A DNA stretch of 64,000 nucleotides from Panulirus ornatus (Eukaryota; Arthropoda; Malacostraca; Decapoda; Palinuridae): contig NC_092255.1 of the NCBI RefSeq assembly GCF_036320965.1, positions 15,781,063 through 15,845,062 of the forward strand, read 5' to 3'. Under the pieces are notes generated by a model. It did not search any database and was not told where the DNA came from. It saw only the letters and a list, made by a program, of their open reading frames with translations. Below are positions 26,462 through 39,278 of the stretch, in pieces. Within the stretch, counting starts at the first letter, position 1; each line of letters begins with the position of its first letter. The translations under genes were made by a program, and so were the position numbers.

Positions 26462-26463
<2 letters not shown>
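24335..26463. other. Unassigned sequence
   Basis: Minus-strand frames at 24630-25019 and 25052-25525 are long but match nothing I recognise and lack clear splice context. No repeats stand out. Confidence 0.4.

Positions 26464-26511
<48 letters not shown>
26464..26511. repeat. (GA)n microsatellite
   Basis: Uninterrupted GA run of about 48 bp. The 370 bp to the next CT array hold nothing recognised. Confidence 0.97.
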
Positions 26512-26514
<3 letters not shown>

Positions 26515-26881
26515 CTCAGTAATGTGATACTTCATCTCCTGCTGCCATCCTCTGGGTTGTAAACACCACAATATTTCTTGGAATTTGCGCCGACGTCGAG
26601 AGACGTGGGTGAACCGCTTTTAAATGACCATGTGAAAACAAAACCCAAGACTTCTGCCCCATTTTCGAAATGGGATTCCCCCTCCTCTCTTTCCCCCCCA
26701 TTCTGACTGAACGAACTTGAAAATATGTTTGTTTTTATTCTATTTTCCCAATGAAATCCTTCTCCACCTCTCAGACGACGCTTTTGTCTCTGCTAGCATG
26801 AACGAGAGTTCTCTGTTCCGAGTATGCGTCTGATTTCAAAGTTATCCTCACAAATGACCTGGCAGATCAGACCTGGAGAAA

Positions 26882-26883
<2 letters not shown>

Positions 26884-26970
<87 letters not shown>
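26884..26970. repeat. (CT)n microsatellite
   Basis: Uninterrupted CT run of about 87 bp. Confidence 0.97.
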
Positions 26971-26972
<2 letters not shown>

Positions 26973-27155
26973 TTATCGCTTCAGCTCTTTACGTTTCAAT
27001 ATAGGCCTAGCCTCGATGGAGACTGTCGTCCGTATATCGGAGCCTTTGAAATAAATGGACATGTCTTTATCTTCAAACGAAAAACACCACTAAAGGAACC
27101 CTACCATTGCTCGTGTTAGTGTACAAGTGACGTCACCACTTTGAAAACTCGCCAT

Positions 27156-27283
27156 GATATAATCATTTTTGTCATAATTTGTCTAATCATTTTTAATCAT
27201 AAATTGTCTAATCATTTTTATCATAATTTGTCTGATCATTTTTATCATAATTTGTCTAATCATTTTTATCATAATTTGTCTAA
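27156..27283. repeat. 24-bp AT-rich minisatellite, about 5 copies
   Basis: Unit ATCATTTTTATCATAATTTG then TCTA, nearly perfect in the last three copies. Confidence 0.93.
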
Positions 27284-27853
27284 ACCTCATCTAATGTCCT
27301 TCTTGTCCTGGCCTCTGTGGGTGAATGCCTCTACCAATTTTTCTTAAGGCCATATATTTTTTTTTTCCACCAAAATTTGGCTCTAAGCCAGGCAAGGTAC
27401 AAAGGCTAATTGGATTTACTAGTAATCTATAATTGTATGATAACTATATTAGCCATAATGAGGAGCTTCAGTTACAATAGATTTCCATTGTGGGTGCAGT
27501 ACGCCCCGTCCTAGGGGGTTTGGGTGGGGTTCGGGTTCGTTCCGTCTCGTTCGAGACCTGAGGGAGAGTGGATGATCACTCAACACCGGGTGGTGCTTCA
27601 GGTTCATGAAGCTCTCTGTTGACTCGAACCAACAACTAACTATTGAACTCTACAACGTTTTCTATGTCAGGAAGATGAACTATATAATGAGGATCACTAA
27701 AAAAAAAGACGTGGATCTTGTATCTTTTTTCATTCATTCTTATGGAATCTAAAACCTTTCCTGAGGCAGACGTGCAGTACGGGCCTTTTTTTTTTTATGT
27801 TGGCTGAGACGACACGGGCAAATGGGGCCTTAATGAAGGCCATCTCATTACAG
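27284..27853. other. Unassigned sequence
   Basis: No gene or repeat family recognised. Confidence 0.45.
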
Positions 27854-27867
27854 CTATATATATATAT

Positions 27868-28088
27868 CCCTGGGGATAGGGGAGAAAGAATACTTCCCAC
27901 GTATTCCCTGGGTGTCGTAGAAGGCGACTAAAAGGGGAGGGAGCAGGGGGCTGGAAATCCTCCTCTCTCGTTTTTAATCTTCCAGAAGAAGGAACAGAGA
28001 ATGGGGGCCAAGTGAGGATATTCCCTGAAAGGCTCCGTCCTCTGTTTTTAACGCTATCTCGCTAACGCGGGAAATGGCGAATAGTATG

Positions 28089-28089
<1 letters not shown>
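27868..28089 (+). mobile_element. SIDE copy B
   Basis: Full-length unit with a sharp 5' junction TATATATATCCCTGGGGATA and a 3' end GGGAAATGGCGAATAGTATG running into (AT)n. A short (TA)n of ~14 bp precedes it. Confidence 0.85.

Positions 28090-28172
<83 letters not shown>
28090..28172. repeat. (AT)n shared by two element tails
   Basis: 83-bp array between the tail of SIDE copy B (plus) and the tail of a tRNA-derived SINE (minus). Confidence 0.95.
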
Positions 28173-28174
<2 letters not shown>

Positions 28175-28318
28175 TAGCCTGAGCCAGGTACCCATTTTAT
28201 CGACTAACTCCTACAGTTGGATGAACAGCTGGGTTGACTGTGGACCGACTGCCGCAACCAGGATTCGAACCTACGTGGTCGACCCGGGACAGCCTGTTAG
28301 TACCTCACGGACAGGAAC
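28173..28318 (-). mobile_element. tRNA-derived SINE, copy 2
   Basis: Minus strand: B box GGTTCGAATCC followed by TGGTTGCGGCAGTCGGTCC and the body ending AATGGGTACCTGGCTCAGGC, directly at (AT)n. The A-box region is degenerate. Confidence 0.7.
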
Positions 28319-28329
28319 GTGTAACGAGT

Positions 28330-28870
28330 AAATGAACTGTGCTCAATTTTCGTGTGACAAATAAATCAAAACATACCTTACATTCCTGTGAGATATAATT
28401 CAAATATAACCAAGATTCATGTGAGAAATACTTAAAATATAACCAAGATATACGTGACATAATTGAAGTATAACCAAGACTTACGTGACATAATTGAAGT
28501 ATAACCAAGACTTACGTGACATGATTGAAATATAACCAAGATTCACGTGACATAATTGAAATATAACCAATATTGACGTGACAGATAACTGAAATATATC
28601 TGAAATTTACGTGACAATTGAAATGTAATCAGTTCACGTGACAGATCCTTGAAATGTACCCAAGATTCACGTGACATAATTGAAATGTAATCGATTTACG
28701 TGACAGGTAATTGAAATGTAACCAAGATTCCCGTGACTTAATTGGAATGTAATCCAGATTCACGTGACGGATAATTGAAATGTAACCAAGATTCACGTGA
28801 CATAATTGGAATGTAATACAGATTCAGGTGACAGATAATTGAAATGTAACCAAGATTCACGTGACAGATA
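28330..28870. repeat. 31-bp minisatellite carrying repeated E-boxes, about 16 copies
   Basis: The unit contains TTGAAATGTAACCAAGATTC then ACGTGACATAA. Most units keep CACGTGAC or TACGTGAC. CACGTG is the canonical E-box, and (T)CACGTGAC is the half of the palindrome bound by MITF/TFE and USF-type factors. Whether it binds anything here is unknown. Confidence 0.9.
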
Positions 28871-29021
28871 AGTGGACTGAGATGATCATCCCAGAACAGC
28901 CCCGCACTGGGAGACGACCAAGGGACACACACACCTCATCAAATAGTGAGGGCGGAACAGACAGCCTTGGGTCTGTTGTAGTAGTGCCCCACCATCACCA
29001 CCACCGTGACGACGCTCGCTC

Positions 29022-29024
<3 letters not shown>

Positions 29025-29070
<46 letters not shown>
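29025..29070. repeat. (CT)n microsatellite
   Basis: Uninterrupted CT run of about 46 bp, followed by GC-rich sequence. Confidence 0.97.
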
Positions 29071-29072
<2 letters not shown>

Positions 29073-29274
29073 GGGGCGCGGCGCCAGGCAGGCAGGCGGT
29101 GCCGGGCCGGACCAACCCCCTCAACCACCCACCAGGGACGCGTCAATACTCGGGGACCATCCACCCACCCATCTACCATCCCCTTTCACCATCCCTCCCT
29201 CTCAACTCCCTCCCTCCCTCCCGCCCCGCGGTAACGCTTGCTTCAACCGTTACAGCCGCCCCCCCCGTGACGCC

Positions 29275-29800
29275 ATGTGACGCTCACCACCACCTCGTCC
29301 TCCTCCTCCTCCTCCTGTTCCACCCCTACGTGGCGTTCAACACCACCAACACCACCTCTTCTTCCTCCTCCTCCTCCTCCTCCTCCCCTACGTGGCGTTC
29401 AACACCAACACCACCTCTTCTTCCTCTTCCTCCTCCTCCTCTACGTGGCGTTCACCACCACCACCTGGCCCTTGACCCTCCCCCTCAGAACGAGTGTTGT
29501 CCACCACCACCTTCTCCTCCTCCTCCTCCCACCCTTCCCCAGGTGACGCTCACCCACCACCTCCTCCTCCTCCCCAACCCTCGAACGACCTCCTCCCCCC
29601 ACCCAAAGTTCAATTCCTCCCCTCCCCCCTAAGACTCTGAACCTTCTGCCGAGTGAGTCCCACTACCTCCTGCGATGTTCATCTCCTCACCACCCCTCCC
29701 CCAAAAGACCTCCTCACCACCCCTCCCCCAAAATACCTCCTCACCCCTCACCCCCAAAATACCTCCTCACCCCCCCAAAAGACCTCCCCACCCTCCCCCT
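29275..29800. repeat. CCT/CAC-rich pyrimidine tract with internal repeats
   Basis: A 48-65-bp block (TACGTGGCGTTCAACACCAA, CACCTCTTCTTCCTCCTCC) occurs three times between ~29325 and ~29470. Imperfect CAAAAGACCTCCTCACCACC units follow at 29700-29790. Open frames here are Ser/Pro/Leu/Thr-rich artefacts. Confidence 0.75.
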
Positions 29801-30018
29801 ACCACCGCCACCACTGGGGGGTTCACTCTCACAACACGATGGTACCTCGTCTATTTGAACAGCCGACACATCGATAGACTGACACGAGGGGGGTCACGCA
29901 AAGTGCAGTGGTTCAAGACTGACCTGTCGAGGCGTGGATGTAAGTTAAAATGGTGTATGGCATAATTTCGAGATGAGGATGCCTCCTCCTCCTCTTCCTC
30001 CTTCTTCTTCTTCCCCCT

Positions 30019-30203
30019 ACCCCTCCAAGGCTTCATCGTCCCCTCCAAGGCATCATCGTCCCCTCCAAGGCTTCATCGTCCCCTCCAAGGCCTCATCGTC
30101 CCCTCCAAGGCCTCATCGTCCCCTCCAAGGCCTCATCGTCCCCTCCAAGGCCTCATCGTCCCCTCCAAGGCATCATCGTCCCCTCCAAGGCCTCATCGTC
30201 CCC
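30019..30203. repeat. 20-bp minisatellite, about 9 copies
   Basis: Unit CCCCTCCAAGGCCTCATCGT with CTTC/CATC variants. Confidence 0.95.
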
Positions 30204-32131
30204 AAAGAGGTGAGTAGGAGTTGTGAAAAGAGGATCGACACCAGACGAATAAGTTCATTGATGACTGAACGTAAAAAAAAAAAAAAAAAAAAAAATGTCT
30301 GGGGATGCAAGCCAAGAACCAATAGTCAGGACCTTGTTGTGTACATTAGATCACAATTGAGTGTCTTGAGGATATAATGAGAATCAAGAGGAACAGCTCT
30401 CCATAAAGGAATATTCTGTCGACGTGAAACACAGCCCTAAAGAAGTCTTAAGATATGTTAACATTTAAGGGAGGGGGGGGAAGATCATGGATGCTATTAG
30501 CCCGGTATCAAATGCTAAAGGTGTGATTTGCCACGAGCGACATTAAAAGAAATGGCCTCCCTTCCTTCTGAAAAGGTGTTTCCACTCTGCGTTTATCCAT
30601 CGCAAGTTGTGTATGTATCCCCCTCCCTGGCTGAGCATCGGAAAGAAGAAACTAGACCTCAGAAATACTGGGTTCCACGTTAGATATCTTAAGGCAAAGT
30701 CGTCAGTCTTGGCTAATGAACAGGTGCAGACGATTATCTCCACCCCAAGCTAGAATACTGGAAGAAGTTAACCCTCAAGTTACCTTTTTTCCAGTTCAAC
30801 AAAACATAGAGGAAGAAAATGTACCTCAAACCACTGCCCAGTTACCCATACTTCAGTTCCAGGTGAAGTTCCAGGGACGAAACTACGCCCCAAATTGTGA
30901 AATCCTTTGGAGAAAATGACTCGCCATCCAACAATCACGAGTATTGGCCGGGACAAGACTCATGTCTCAAGAATCCCACTCAAATCTTCAGTCATAAGAA
31001 GTGGAACTCTGTGATACCCTCTGATATTACGTACGTGGCCATATCTTCGTAAAGCCTTGGACAAAGCCCCGCATTAAAAGATTACTAGATAAGATAAAAG
31101 GTCACGAGTAGAGGAGGTCGACTCTGCTCGTGGATAACGGATTGGCTCTCTGAGAGGAAACGAAAAGTGGGGTTAAACATTAACCAACCATCCGACTGGC
31201 TTCACACGTAATGGAGTACCGTAATGGACCAACACATCGGTTCACTATATCCTTACATGGTCTGCCGTAAGGTACTTCAATGTTTATGTTAGCTTATGGC
31301 CTCTTTTTTTTTTGTTTTTGATAACCTCATCTATCCCTTCAATACTAGATGAGAAACTTCTCATTTTGCTCATTCGGAGCACAACACATAATCCTACGTC
31401 AGCCACAGTCAGTTGTGGATGTGCTAAAAGCTGTGCTCATTCTATGTGATTCGAACCTGGAATCTTGGTCGAGACGGGTTCGACCTCCTGGCGGGACGGG
31501 TTGCGTGGAGTCCGATGGTAAACATAAGAGAGACGCGCTCTGGAAGGACCTACAACTTGGCGATTCAGATTCTTCTCAGCTGTGGAGACCCCGTGCGGCC
31601 ACAAGCAGGCATGCGAGGGCGTTGCAGCCACTCAGGAAAGAGACTGGAGGTGGTTCATTAGGCGGCTGGGTATGCAAGAGGAGGTGAACCTTGGGAGGAA
31701 GCTAATGTACTTTCGGAATGGACTTCGCTACTCTCACGCTTTAGGTATCACCCGGCAACCCAACCAGGGATGTTCTCAAGGCCTTGTGGGAAATCGTGGA
31801 CACAAATCGAGAGTATCAGATCAGAGACCCTACATCTGAACATTGTGGGACCCCCAGTGATTATAAGGGTAAAGGTATACCTTAAGCCCTTTGGCGGGAA
31901 AAATAACGCGCAGTACTAATACCTAACCATCTCTTAGATCTATTACGTTTGTTCTGCTTCGTAAGGTGTTATTACGTTTGTGAGATTCGCCCCTATCCAT
32001 AACCACCTCCTCCTCAAATGCATTCACTGTTCTTCTCTCCTTCTTTCTCTCTCGTGGCTCTGCACCATATTTGCGACGTACTTCCTCCAACACCGTCTTG
32101 CTTACGATGCAGCATCTTCAAGTTCCCCCCA

Positions 32132-32136
<5 letters not shown>
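30204..32136. other. Unassigned sequence
   Basis: A 23-base A run lies near 30271-30294. No coding region, RNA gene or repeat family is supported. A B-box-like match on the minus strand near 31450 lacks an A box. Confidence 0.45.

Positions 32137-32196
<60 letters not shown>
32137..32196. repeat. (TA)n upstream of SIDE copy C
   Basis: 60-bp TA array with a direct junction to the element head. Confidence 0.95.
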
Positions 32197-32199
<3 letters not shown>

Positions 32200-32435
32200 C
32201 CCTGGGGATAGGGGACAAAGAATACTTCCCACGTATTCCCTGCGTGTCGTAAAAGGCGACTAAAAGGGGAGGGAGCGGGGGGCTGGAAATCCTCCCCTCT
32301 CGTTTTTTTTTTAATTTTCCAAAAGAAGGAACAGAGAATTGGGCCAGGTGAGGGTATTCCCTCAAAGGCCCAGTCCTCTGTTCTTAACGCTACCTCGCTA
32401 ATGCGGGAAATGGCGAACAGTTTGAAAGAAAAAAG

Positions 32436-32438
<3 letters not shown>
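32197..32438 (+). mobile_element. SIDE copy C
   Basis: Full-length unit from CCCCCCTGGGGATAGGGGAC to GAACAGTTTGAAAGAAAAAAG, followed by (AT)n 32439-32502. Internal T run of nine. Confidence 0.85.

Positions 32439-32502
<64 letters not shown>
32439..32502. repeat. (AT)n tail of SIDE copy C
   Basis: 64-bp AT array. Confidence 0.95.
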
Positions 32503-32504
<2 letters not shown>

Positions 32505-34221
32505 TACAAAAATTAAAGCATCCATTGCCTAAAGTACTTTCCTACCACCACCACAGTTCCCGTAGACAGACAGCCATCTTGAGGCTGTAGTCAAGTTGAT
32601 CTCATATTCAGAAGTGGTGATCTTCACGGACGGTTGAAAGGCGTCGTTCCAACATTACGCCGAGTCGTAGATTCCTCTTAATCCGCAGGCGACGCGAGAA
32701 CTCCACACGTCGCCTATGAAATTGTCACTGCGATTTTCCCCTCGTAATCTGTGATCTCCTCTGTTCGTGAATCTCCCCAGTTCGCCTTTCATATATCCTT
32801 TAGATTAAAGAAAATCCGTACGAGATAATCCGGGCTGGCGTGTGGCTGGTGAGGGTTTTACAGAGAGGCGGCAGGTAAGTCGGGAAGGGGCATCAACCGG
32901 GGAAAGAGGAAGCCATACTATTTTCTCTCTCAAAGCGACTGGAACCATTTTCAAATTCCTATTCGGTGGAGACGTCTTAGGGAATGTTCCCCACCAAGTC
33001 CTCCAGATTACACCGTCGGTTCTTGACGAAGATGGTTCCAAGACTTATGGATCGAGGCTTATGGGTAACGCATTTCTTTTCTCTTTTTTTTTTAACATTT
33101 TTAAATTTCAGTATTGGGCGCTCGGTATACTTTGTTATACCGTAGAAAACTTTTCCAAGGCCCTTGTCTATTAATCGCCACGTAAATTGCGTTTATCTTA
33201 TTATGATTAATGGCAGCAGTAGTAGACGCCGTGTATTCTAGTTTCTGTAGTGGTGGTTTTAGAAGCGGTTACTCTTACGTAATCTTAATTTGTCTCGTTT
33301 GCACGACAATTCTTCGTTTCTGTCGAGCACTCTCCCCAGACGCTCCCGATCGTACTCTATCCACCGTTTTAACTCCCCGAGCATGTGGCCATAAGGAAGG
33401 AAATCGTTTACCTCAACGCTCTAAAGGTTCAGCGGGACCCAGCACCTGCCAGATGTTACCTTTCCCAGGGCGGATCTCCGCCAGACTTACAGTAGCTCAG
33501 CGAGTTGGTTCCGTGCCATACCTGCTCTCTTGTATAACATTACGTTAAAAGTTATGCTGTAATAAAAGATAACATGCACTGCAGCTGACGCAAGACGTGT
33601 GTTTGAGTCAGCTGACGCAAGACGTGTGTTTGCGTCAACTGCAATGGTGTGCTGCATTGATACTGACCCTAGGGGATGTGAACGACGCTCACCACCACTC
33701 TGGTGACGCTCCATCACATCTCGCTGAGGTAGTTGTTCCGTTCTCTCTCGTCTACACACACACACACACACACACACATACAAATTGTGGTTTGTCACGT
33801 TTCACGTTTATACTCATCCCTGAATTTTAAATGAGTTTCTTTACTAGAATGAATGAGTTAGAAATCGTGCCAAAAAAAAAAAGGATGATAATTTGTACTA
33901 ACCATTTAGATAGTTTGTATATTACTGATATAAATAATATGGGTATTATTATATCAATACACTTATGTGTCGTAACTGAACCATTGGGATGAGGTAGATG
34001 AGGTATTACCGAGCTGTTTTAAGTTAGGTCAGTCATCCCTGCCTCTCAGTGATACTCTTGATTTGTTTGTTAAAAAAAAAAAAATCTTTGTTTACCTCAT
34101 CAGTCGACGGGAAAGCGTTGTTCTCTCTTGTGTATTAAGATCAATCATCAGGTCAAACATTTTTTTTTTTCTATACGAACAACTTAATGCCCTAATAAGG
34201 ACCATCTCATTATACATATAT
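32503..34221. other. Unassigned sequence
   Basis: Contains a (CA)n run at about 33754-33778 and a 22-bp direct repeat (AGCTGACGCAAGACGTGTGT) near 33582 and 33610. No gene recognised. Confidence 0.45.
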
Positions 34222-34784
34222 GGTGAGGAAAGATTGACATAGAATATATATGTGTCAGAGGTGGAGGGAACGAGAAGTGGAAGACCAAATTAGAGGTGGA
34301 AGGATGGAGTGAAAAAGATTTTGTGCAATCGGGGTCTGAACATACAGGAGGGTGAAAGGCATGCAAGGAATAGATTGAATTGGAACGATGTGAAGCGTCT
34401 GGGGTAAACCATTGAAAGTTTTGTGGGGCCTGAATGTAGAAAGGGAGCTGCGGTTTCGGTGCATTACACATGACAGCTACAGACTGAGTATGAACGAATG
34501 TGGCTTTTGTTGTCTTTTCCTAGCGCTACCTCGCGCGCGCGCAGGGGGGGGGGGGGGGGAAGGGGGTGCCATTTCATGTGCGGCTGGGTGGCGGCTTAAA
34601 TGGATGAAGGCGGCAAGTATGAATATGTACATGTGTATATGTATATGTCCATGTATGTATATGTATGTATACGATGAAATGTATAGGTATGTATGTGTAT
34701 GTATATACGTGTATGTGGGTGGGTCGGGCCATTCTTTCGTCTGTTTCCTTGCACTACTTCGCTAACTTGGGAGACAGCGACTAA

Positions 34785-34785
<1 letters not shown>
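34222..34785 (+). mobile_element. RTE-like LINE, C-terminal and 3' UTR fragment
   Basis: Starts in the C-terminal coding part (GGTGAGGAAAGATTGACATA; GTGTCAGAGGTGGAGGGAAC; GGATGGAGTGAAAAAGATTT), then the 3' UTR and the GCTAACTTGGGAGACAGCGA tail running into (TA)n. A G run near 34544-34559 lies inside the UTR. Confidence 0.85.

Positions 34786-34855
<70 letters not shown>
34786..34855. repeat. (TA)n between LINE and PLE tails
   Basis: 70-bp TA array. The plus-strand LINE and minus-strand PLE are arranged tail to tail. Confidence 0.95.
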
Positions 34856-34858
<3 letters not shown>

Positions 34859-35450
34859 TATGTTGATCACACTAGTCCGTGACGTAAGTTATGGAGGTGA
34901 ACTCGCACTCCAGTGGTAGTTCACACAGTTTTATTTAACATGTAATTTTCCTATACATGTGGCACGACAATGTTTCGTGGAGACGATCCACATTTTCAGG
35001 TGCCAATACTTAAAAGTTATTTAAATCTCAACATCACAACGGAGAACTCGCCGTTTAGCGCTAATCAGTATAGACCAATCACTGTCCGCTTTGTGTGGTA
35101 GTAACCGTTGAAAGGGAGAGAGATTAAGTGGGTTCACGTGGCGGGGGTTGACATGGGTTGCTGGGTGTGTCTGGAACAACTTACTGTTGTTTTTATAGTT
35201 TTATCAGTTATCTCGTAATGATTTGGTTAAAGCTAGGATAGGCTTTAAAGTTGCCTGGGGACAAAATAAAGTCTTTAGTATTAGCAATTAAGACATTCAA
35301 TGACGTTGCGTGTGGCATAATCAGCAGAGGGGTATAGGATAACGGGATTTTCAAGATCTCTGGGGGTGATCATTTTCATGACAGTGTTTAGAGGTCACAT
35401 TTTTGTCGTCATCTCTGCGTACTGCATGACGGTGCCAATCACCGTCATAT
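34856..35450 (-). mobile_element. Penelope-like element 3' end, copy 4
   Basis: Same layout as the 15-kb copy: terminal region, decayed hammerhead at 34960-35005, the 100-bp block GGCGGGGGTTGACATGGGTT to TTAAAGCTAGGATAGG, then AAGACATTCAATGACGTTGC, GGGATTTTCAAGATCTCTGG and CTGCATGACGGTGCCAATCA. 5'-truncated near 35450. Confidence 0.75.
34960..35005 (-). ncRNA. Decayed hammerhead-like motif in PLE copy 4
   Basis: Minus strand: stem I is perfect (TGGCAC / GTGCCA), stem II (GTGGA / TCCAC) and GAAA are kept, but the first core box reads CTGAAAAT, losing the essential G8. Probably inactive. The perfect stem I supports the predicted fold as the ancestral one. Confidence 0.65.
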
Positions 35451-38400
35451 TACTTTTAATGGTAAATACTTTTTACACATGAGGTTTAGTTAACATGGCT
35501 ATGGATAATCATCCCTTATCTCTTGTGCTTCCAAACCTGGGCATAGAATATTTTAAAGCTATACTATTATATAAAAACCAGGCGCTCTTGCATGGTTTAG
35601 ATGCATTGGTGACAACCTGTATGTTTTGGCCAGGCCACTCGCATACCGATTGGTTCTCGGTAAGACTGAACAACTTGCCCTAATCTGTGAAGTTCATTGT
35701 AGAGGACGAGAATAATACAGGTTGTCTTTCTTGGATGTGGAAATAAGTAGAAGCCAAGATGTATTGAAGGCTGAAGCTTAGAAAATCCTCCAAACATCAT
35801 GCCAAAAGTTCATTTTAATCTAATCGTCATATTAATGCTGTGAAATCTGTATGTCTTTTAATCTAACCGTCATATTAATGCTGAGAAATCTGTATGTCTT
35901 TTTTTATGGTTCTGAATATATCTATAAAACGAAAATTGGTGGAATTGTATCGTGAGAGTCGTACGATGATGGTAGGGTTGTTGTGTGGTTGTAGTTGTGT
36001 AGGAGACAGTAAGGTCCCACAACATGCTCCACAATAGGGCCAGTACCTGCATGTAACCAGTCTGATCTGCTCATTATAATAACACAAGGCTTCCCAGACA
36101 GTGTTGGTCCACTGCTGGCAGTCCCTCATTACTAACCACAGCTTAACTAGCACAATAAAAAATTTCCAAGTCCAACCTTATCTTATATGTAGGACCCACA
36201 CACACACACACACACACATGCCTAGTTCCTCACGTCCATACTCTTCATCTCTTGCTTTTCCTCGTCTAAGTGGCGACTTATGTGGCCATTTCTGTCGTAA
36301 TCACTTGTCAATTTAGACGCCAGTGTATGCGGCCGCGGTCGGTGCTTGTGTATCAGTCACTTTCACAGCTTTGACCACGCCATTGCCTGCTGCTGTGATC
36401 GCCTCGTTACTAGGTCGGCCAGATCGCCATGTTACTAGGTCGGCCAGATCGCCACGTTACTAGGTCTGACTTGAAAAAAAAAAAAAAATTGTCCGAAGGG
36501 CTTGACGGGAATTCCATCACCCAACTCACTCCGCTACTTCCTACGTGATACGGATCGAGCAGCTCGAGGACCCCAGGCTGAAGAAAGAGGTTTGACTTCA
36601 GGTGCCAAGCTCACCCAGGAACCCTTGAGGTGTGTGGCGAGGGAGATGTGTGACCCGCGCCAGAGATCTTGCGACCCGATGGCGTAGCCTTCGACTAGGT
36701 CATTAAAGTGTCAAGTCAGAGGCCTACCGTACAATAAGCTCATCAGCATCGTAATAAAAGTTCCTAGTGATCCTGGCAGCAACTGGTCTCGCCTCGTCTA
36801 GAGGGCCAAAAAGTGAGGCTCGTAAGAATCGTACTGGAAGCTACGGTAGAGTGAGTGGTCAGCGGTAAGATTCTACCACTTAAAGATGCACTCCAGGTGT
36901 ACTTTACAACACACTGTGAAAATAGAATTCGAGCTTGTAGTATCACCCTGAACAAGGAGGTGAAAGGTTGCGGAGTGTGATATTTACGAATGCGAGGAGT
37001 GAGAGAATTGCACAATAGTACTCTGTGTATGGAGAGGCTTGAAGCTACAAGCAGTACCCACTGCTAATGCAGGTGTAATGGTGAGGTAGGAGTCGCATCA
37101 TAATGCTGCTACAGGAGAATGGAAGTATTACCTTAGGTCTCATGGTGCTGCTGCTAGAGGGAGGAGGTGTTGCCTTGGGTTTCGTGGTCCTGCTGCAGGA
37201 GGGAGGAGGCGTTCTTACCGTGGGGACCTAATGAAGAGACAACAATTTTCAGAGAAGATATCAGTCTTTGAATTGTAATTTATGTGAGAACGTTAAGCTG
37301 GGATATGGAATTCCACGGTTAGAAAGTAAAACAAATGTTATAGAAAGGGTATGCGAAATATATGAGGAAGTCACTCCATAGGCCCCATAATATTACCATC
37401 CTTGGCCACACCTACAGAATACTTTTAATTTTAGTGGCCACAGGTAATGCTGAGGGCGAAGATCGCCTTTAATGCTGACTGATCCTCCAATCTTGTGTGT
37501 GGCCCGCGTCAGCAGCATTAATTGTGATCCAGGCCAGCATCATTAACCGTGAACCAGACCAGTACCACTTGCAGTTAAAACAGGTCAGCAGGACTTCAGG
37601 TTGATCAGGTCAATAGAACTTTGGGTAGGTAGGTCAGGTCAAAAGAAATTTGGGTAGGTAGCTCAGGTCAATAGAAATAAGGCAGGTCCAGGACAGCAAG
37701 ACTTAGTAGCCCAGGTCATTAGGAATAAGGGAAGTCCAGGTCATTTGGATACAGGTAGCTCAGGGCAGAATGAATATGGTTGCCTAGATCAGAGGTATGA
37801 CAAATAAGGCTATCAAGGTTAAGGCCTCTACTGGGACCGCCGTAGGTTCTACCCGCTCACAGTTAAGCTACGGCTGACACTAAAATTCGTTTTCTTTATT
37901 GCTCGTCCACTGTCCATTCTCCTCTAGTGTTTGAGGAGGGCCACTTCTACAAGGGTGTAAATTTCTTATTCTTCAACACTTTGTGACTCATCCTTCTCCC
38001 AGTACGAATTATTGAGTCTGCGTGTTATTCTATCTTTCTAGGTTCACGTTTGGTTGGTCGTGTTCTTAGGCCTGTTAGTTGGGGTGCCATTAACGCAGTT
38101 AACTTCAAAATCTAACAATTGGGAAAAAATCATGAGCATTTTCATCCTCAAGGTAATTCTTATCTGGTACACGATAACAGAAGGACGTTACCCGATCATC
38201 TTTTTGAGGAAGCTAGTAGTGGTCTGAGTCACGCTTGCAAGTCCCGATACGAGTTTTGTCTCATGGTCGAGCTATACCACATTCACCCTCACGAGACTGA
38301 ACTCTACGCAGTTTCGGTCAGGCGGAGTTCTCCAGCTTGAACTAACAGGGACGCCCGAGCTCCCGTGTAGATTGGACGTATAGACGAGGTTCATTGAAAA

Positions 38401-39278
38401 CCGTTAACTGACGCTGTCTTGGCTTTGCACAATGTGGGTCAAGTGGTGGACAGAAATACTGTACTAACTTCCAAGACGACCAGTAGCTGTAAAGGAGCTA
38501 ATTAGCAGATGATTCACAACCAACAACTAGGGAAGGGATGGAATATTTTCAAAAGGTGACCAGTAAGCCGGAAAAGAAAAGGAGGGAAAGCAAAGTGAGG
38601 CAAGTGATTGTGGCGAGGTCAAGAATGATGAGAGGAAAAGGATTGCTCGCTTAGTAGAAAACAAAGTATTCAGGGGTGGTCGAACGAATGCTCGAGACAG
38701 GATCGACTCGACGAGGAATCCTGCTAGCGAGAAGAGATCAGGTAGGAGGAAGTTGCATGGTTGCACTTTCCAAATGTGTCATTCCTTGAGCAGCTGGTGG
38801 GGGTTGGTCATGGTTGGGGTCGAGGCAATCGAGTTTTGTTTTCTTACGACGAAAGTATTTAAGAATGTTATGGTGACGGTACCTTAGGACAAACAACCGG
38901 TTTCGTGTTACAAGAGCAGAAAGTGGGGCCATCGCGGTATCGTTGAGGTCATGGATGAGGAAGGCGCAGTCGCTGGTGTGGAAATGAGATAAACTCGGAA
39001 CAACGTGTCGTGCCGCGTTGCTGTGGCAGTGCGCATAATGCAGGCTCCTCGGTATGTCATATGAAGCCATGGGTGCGCGGCGCCTCGCGATAGGGCATCA
39101 GGTAAACGCAGCAGCGGCATTGGGAGAGAGAAAAAAAAAAAAGTGTGGAAGAAGTTGGAAGAGAGTGTACCGTGCTGATGATGACTGAAAATGGTTGTAT
39201 GAAAACATATTGACTGAGAAGTTCGGTGACGTGTCTACCCTAGTTTAACTGCAGTAAGGAATCCACACGCTTATAGTA

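Noticed and set aside
28330..28870. CRISPR-like array (31-bp regular units)
   Set aside because: The units are head to tail without unique spacers, in a eukaryotic repeat context with no cas genes.
29006..29632. 208-residue Ser/Pro/Leu-rich plus-strand frame
   Set aside because: Begins in a (CT)n microsatellite and continues through CCT/CAC-rich low-complexity repeats; no coding signal.
31440..31530. Possible tRNA or SINE suggested by a B-box-like GGTTCGAATC on the minus strand
   Set aside because: No A box at proper spacing and no cloverleaf fold; the rest does not match the two SINE copies.
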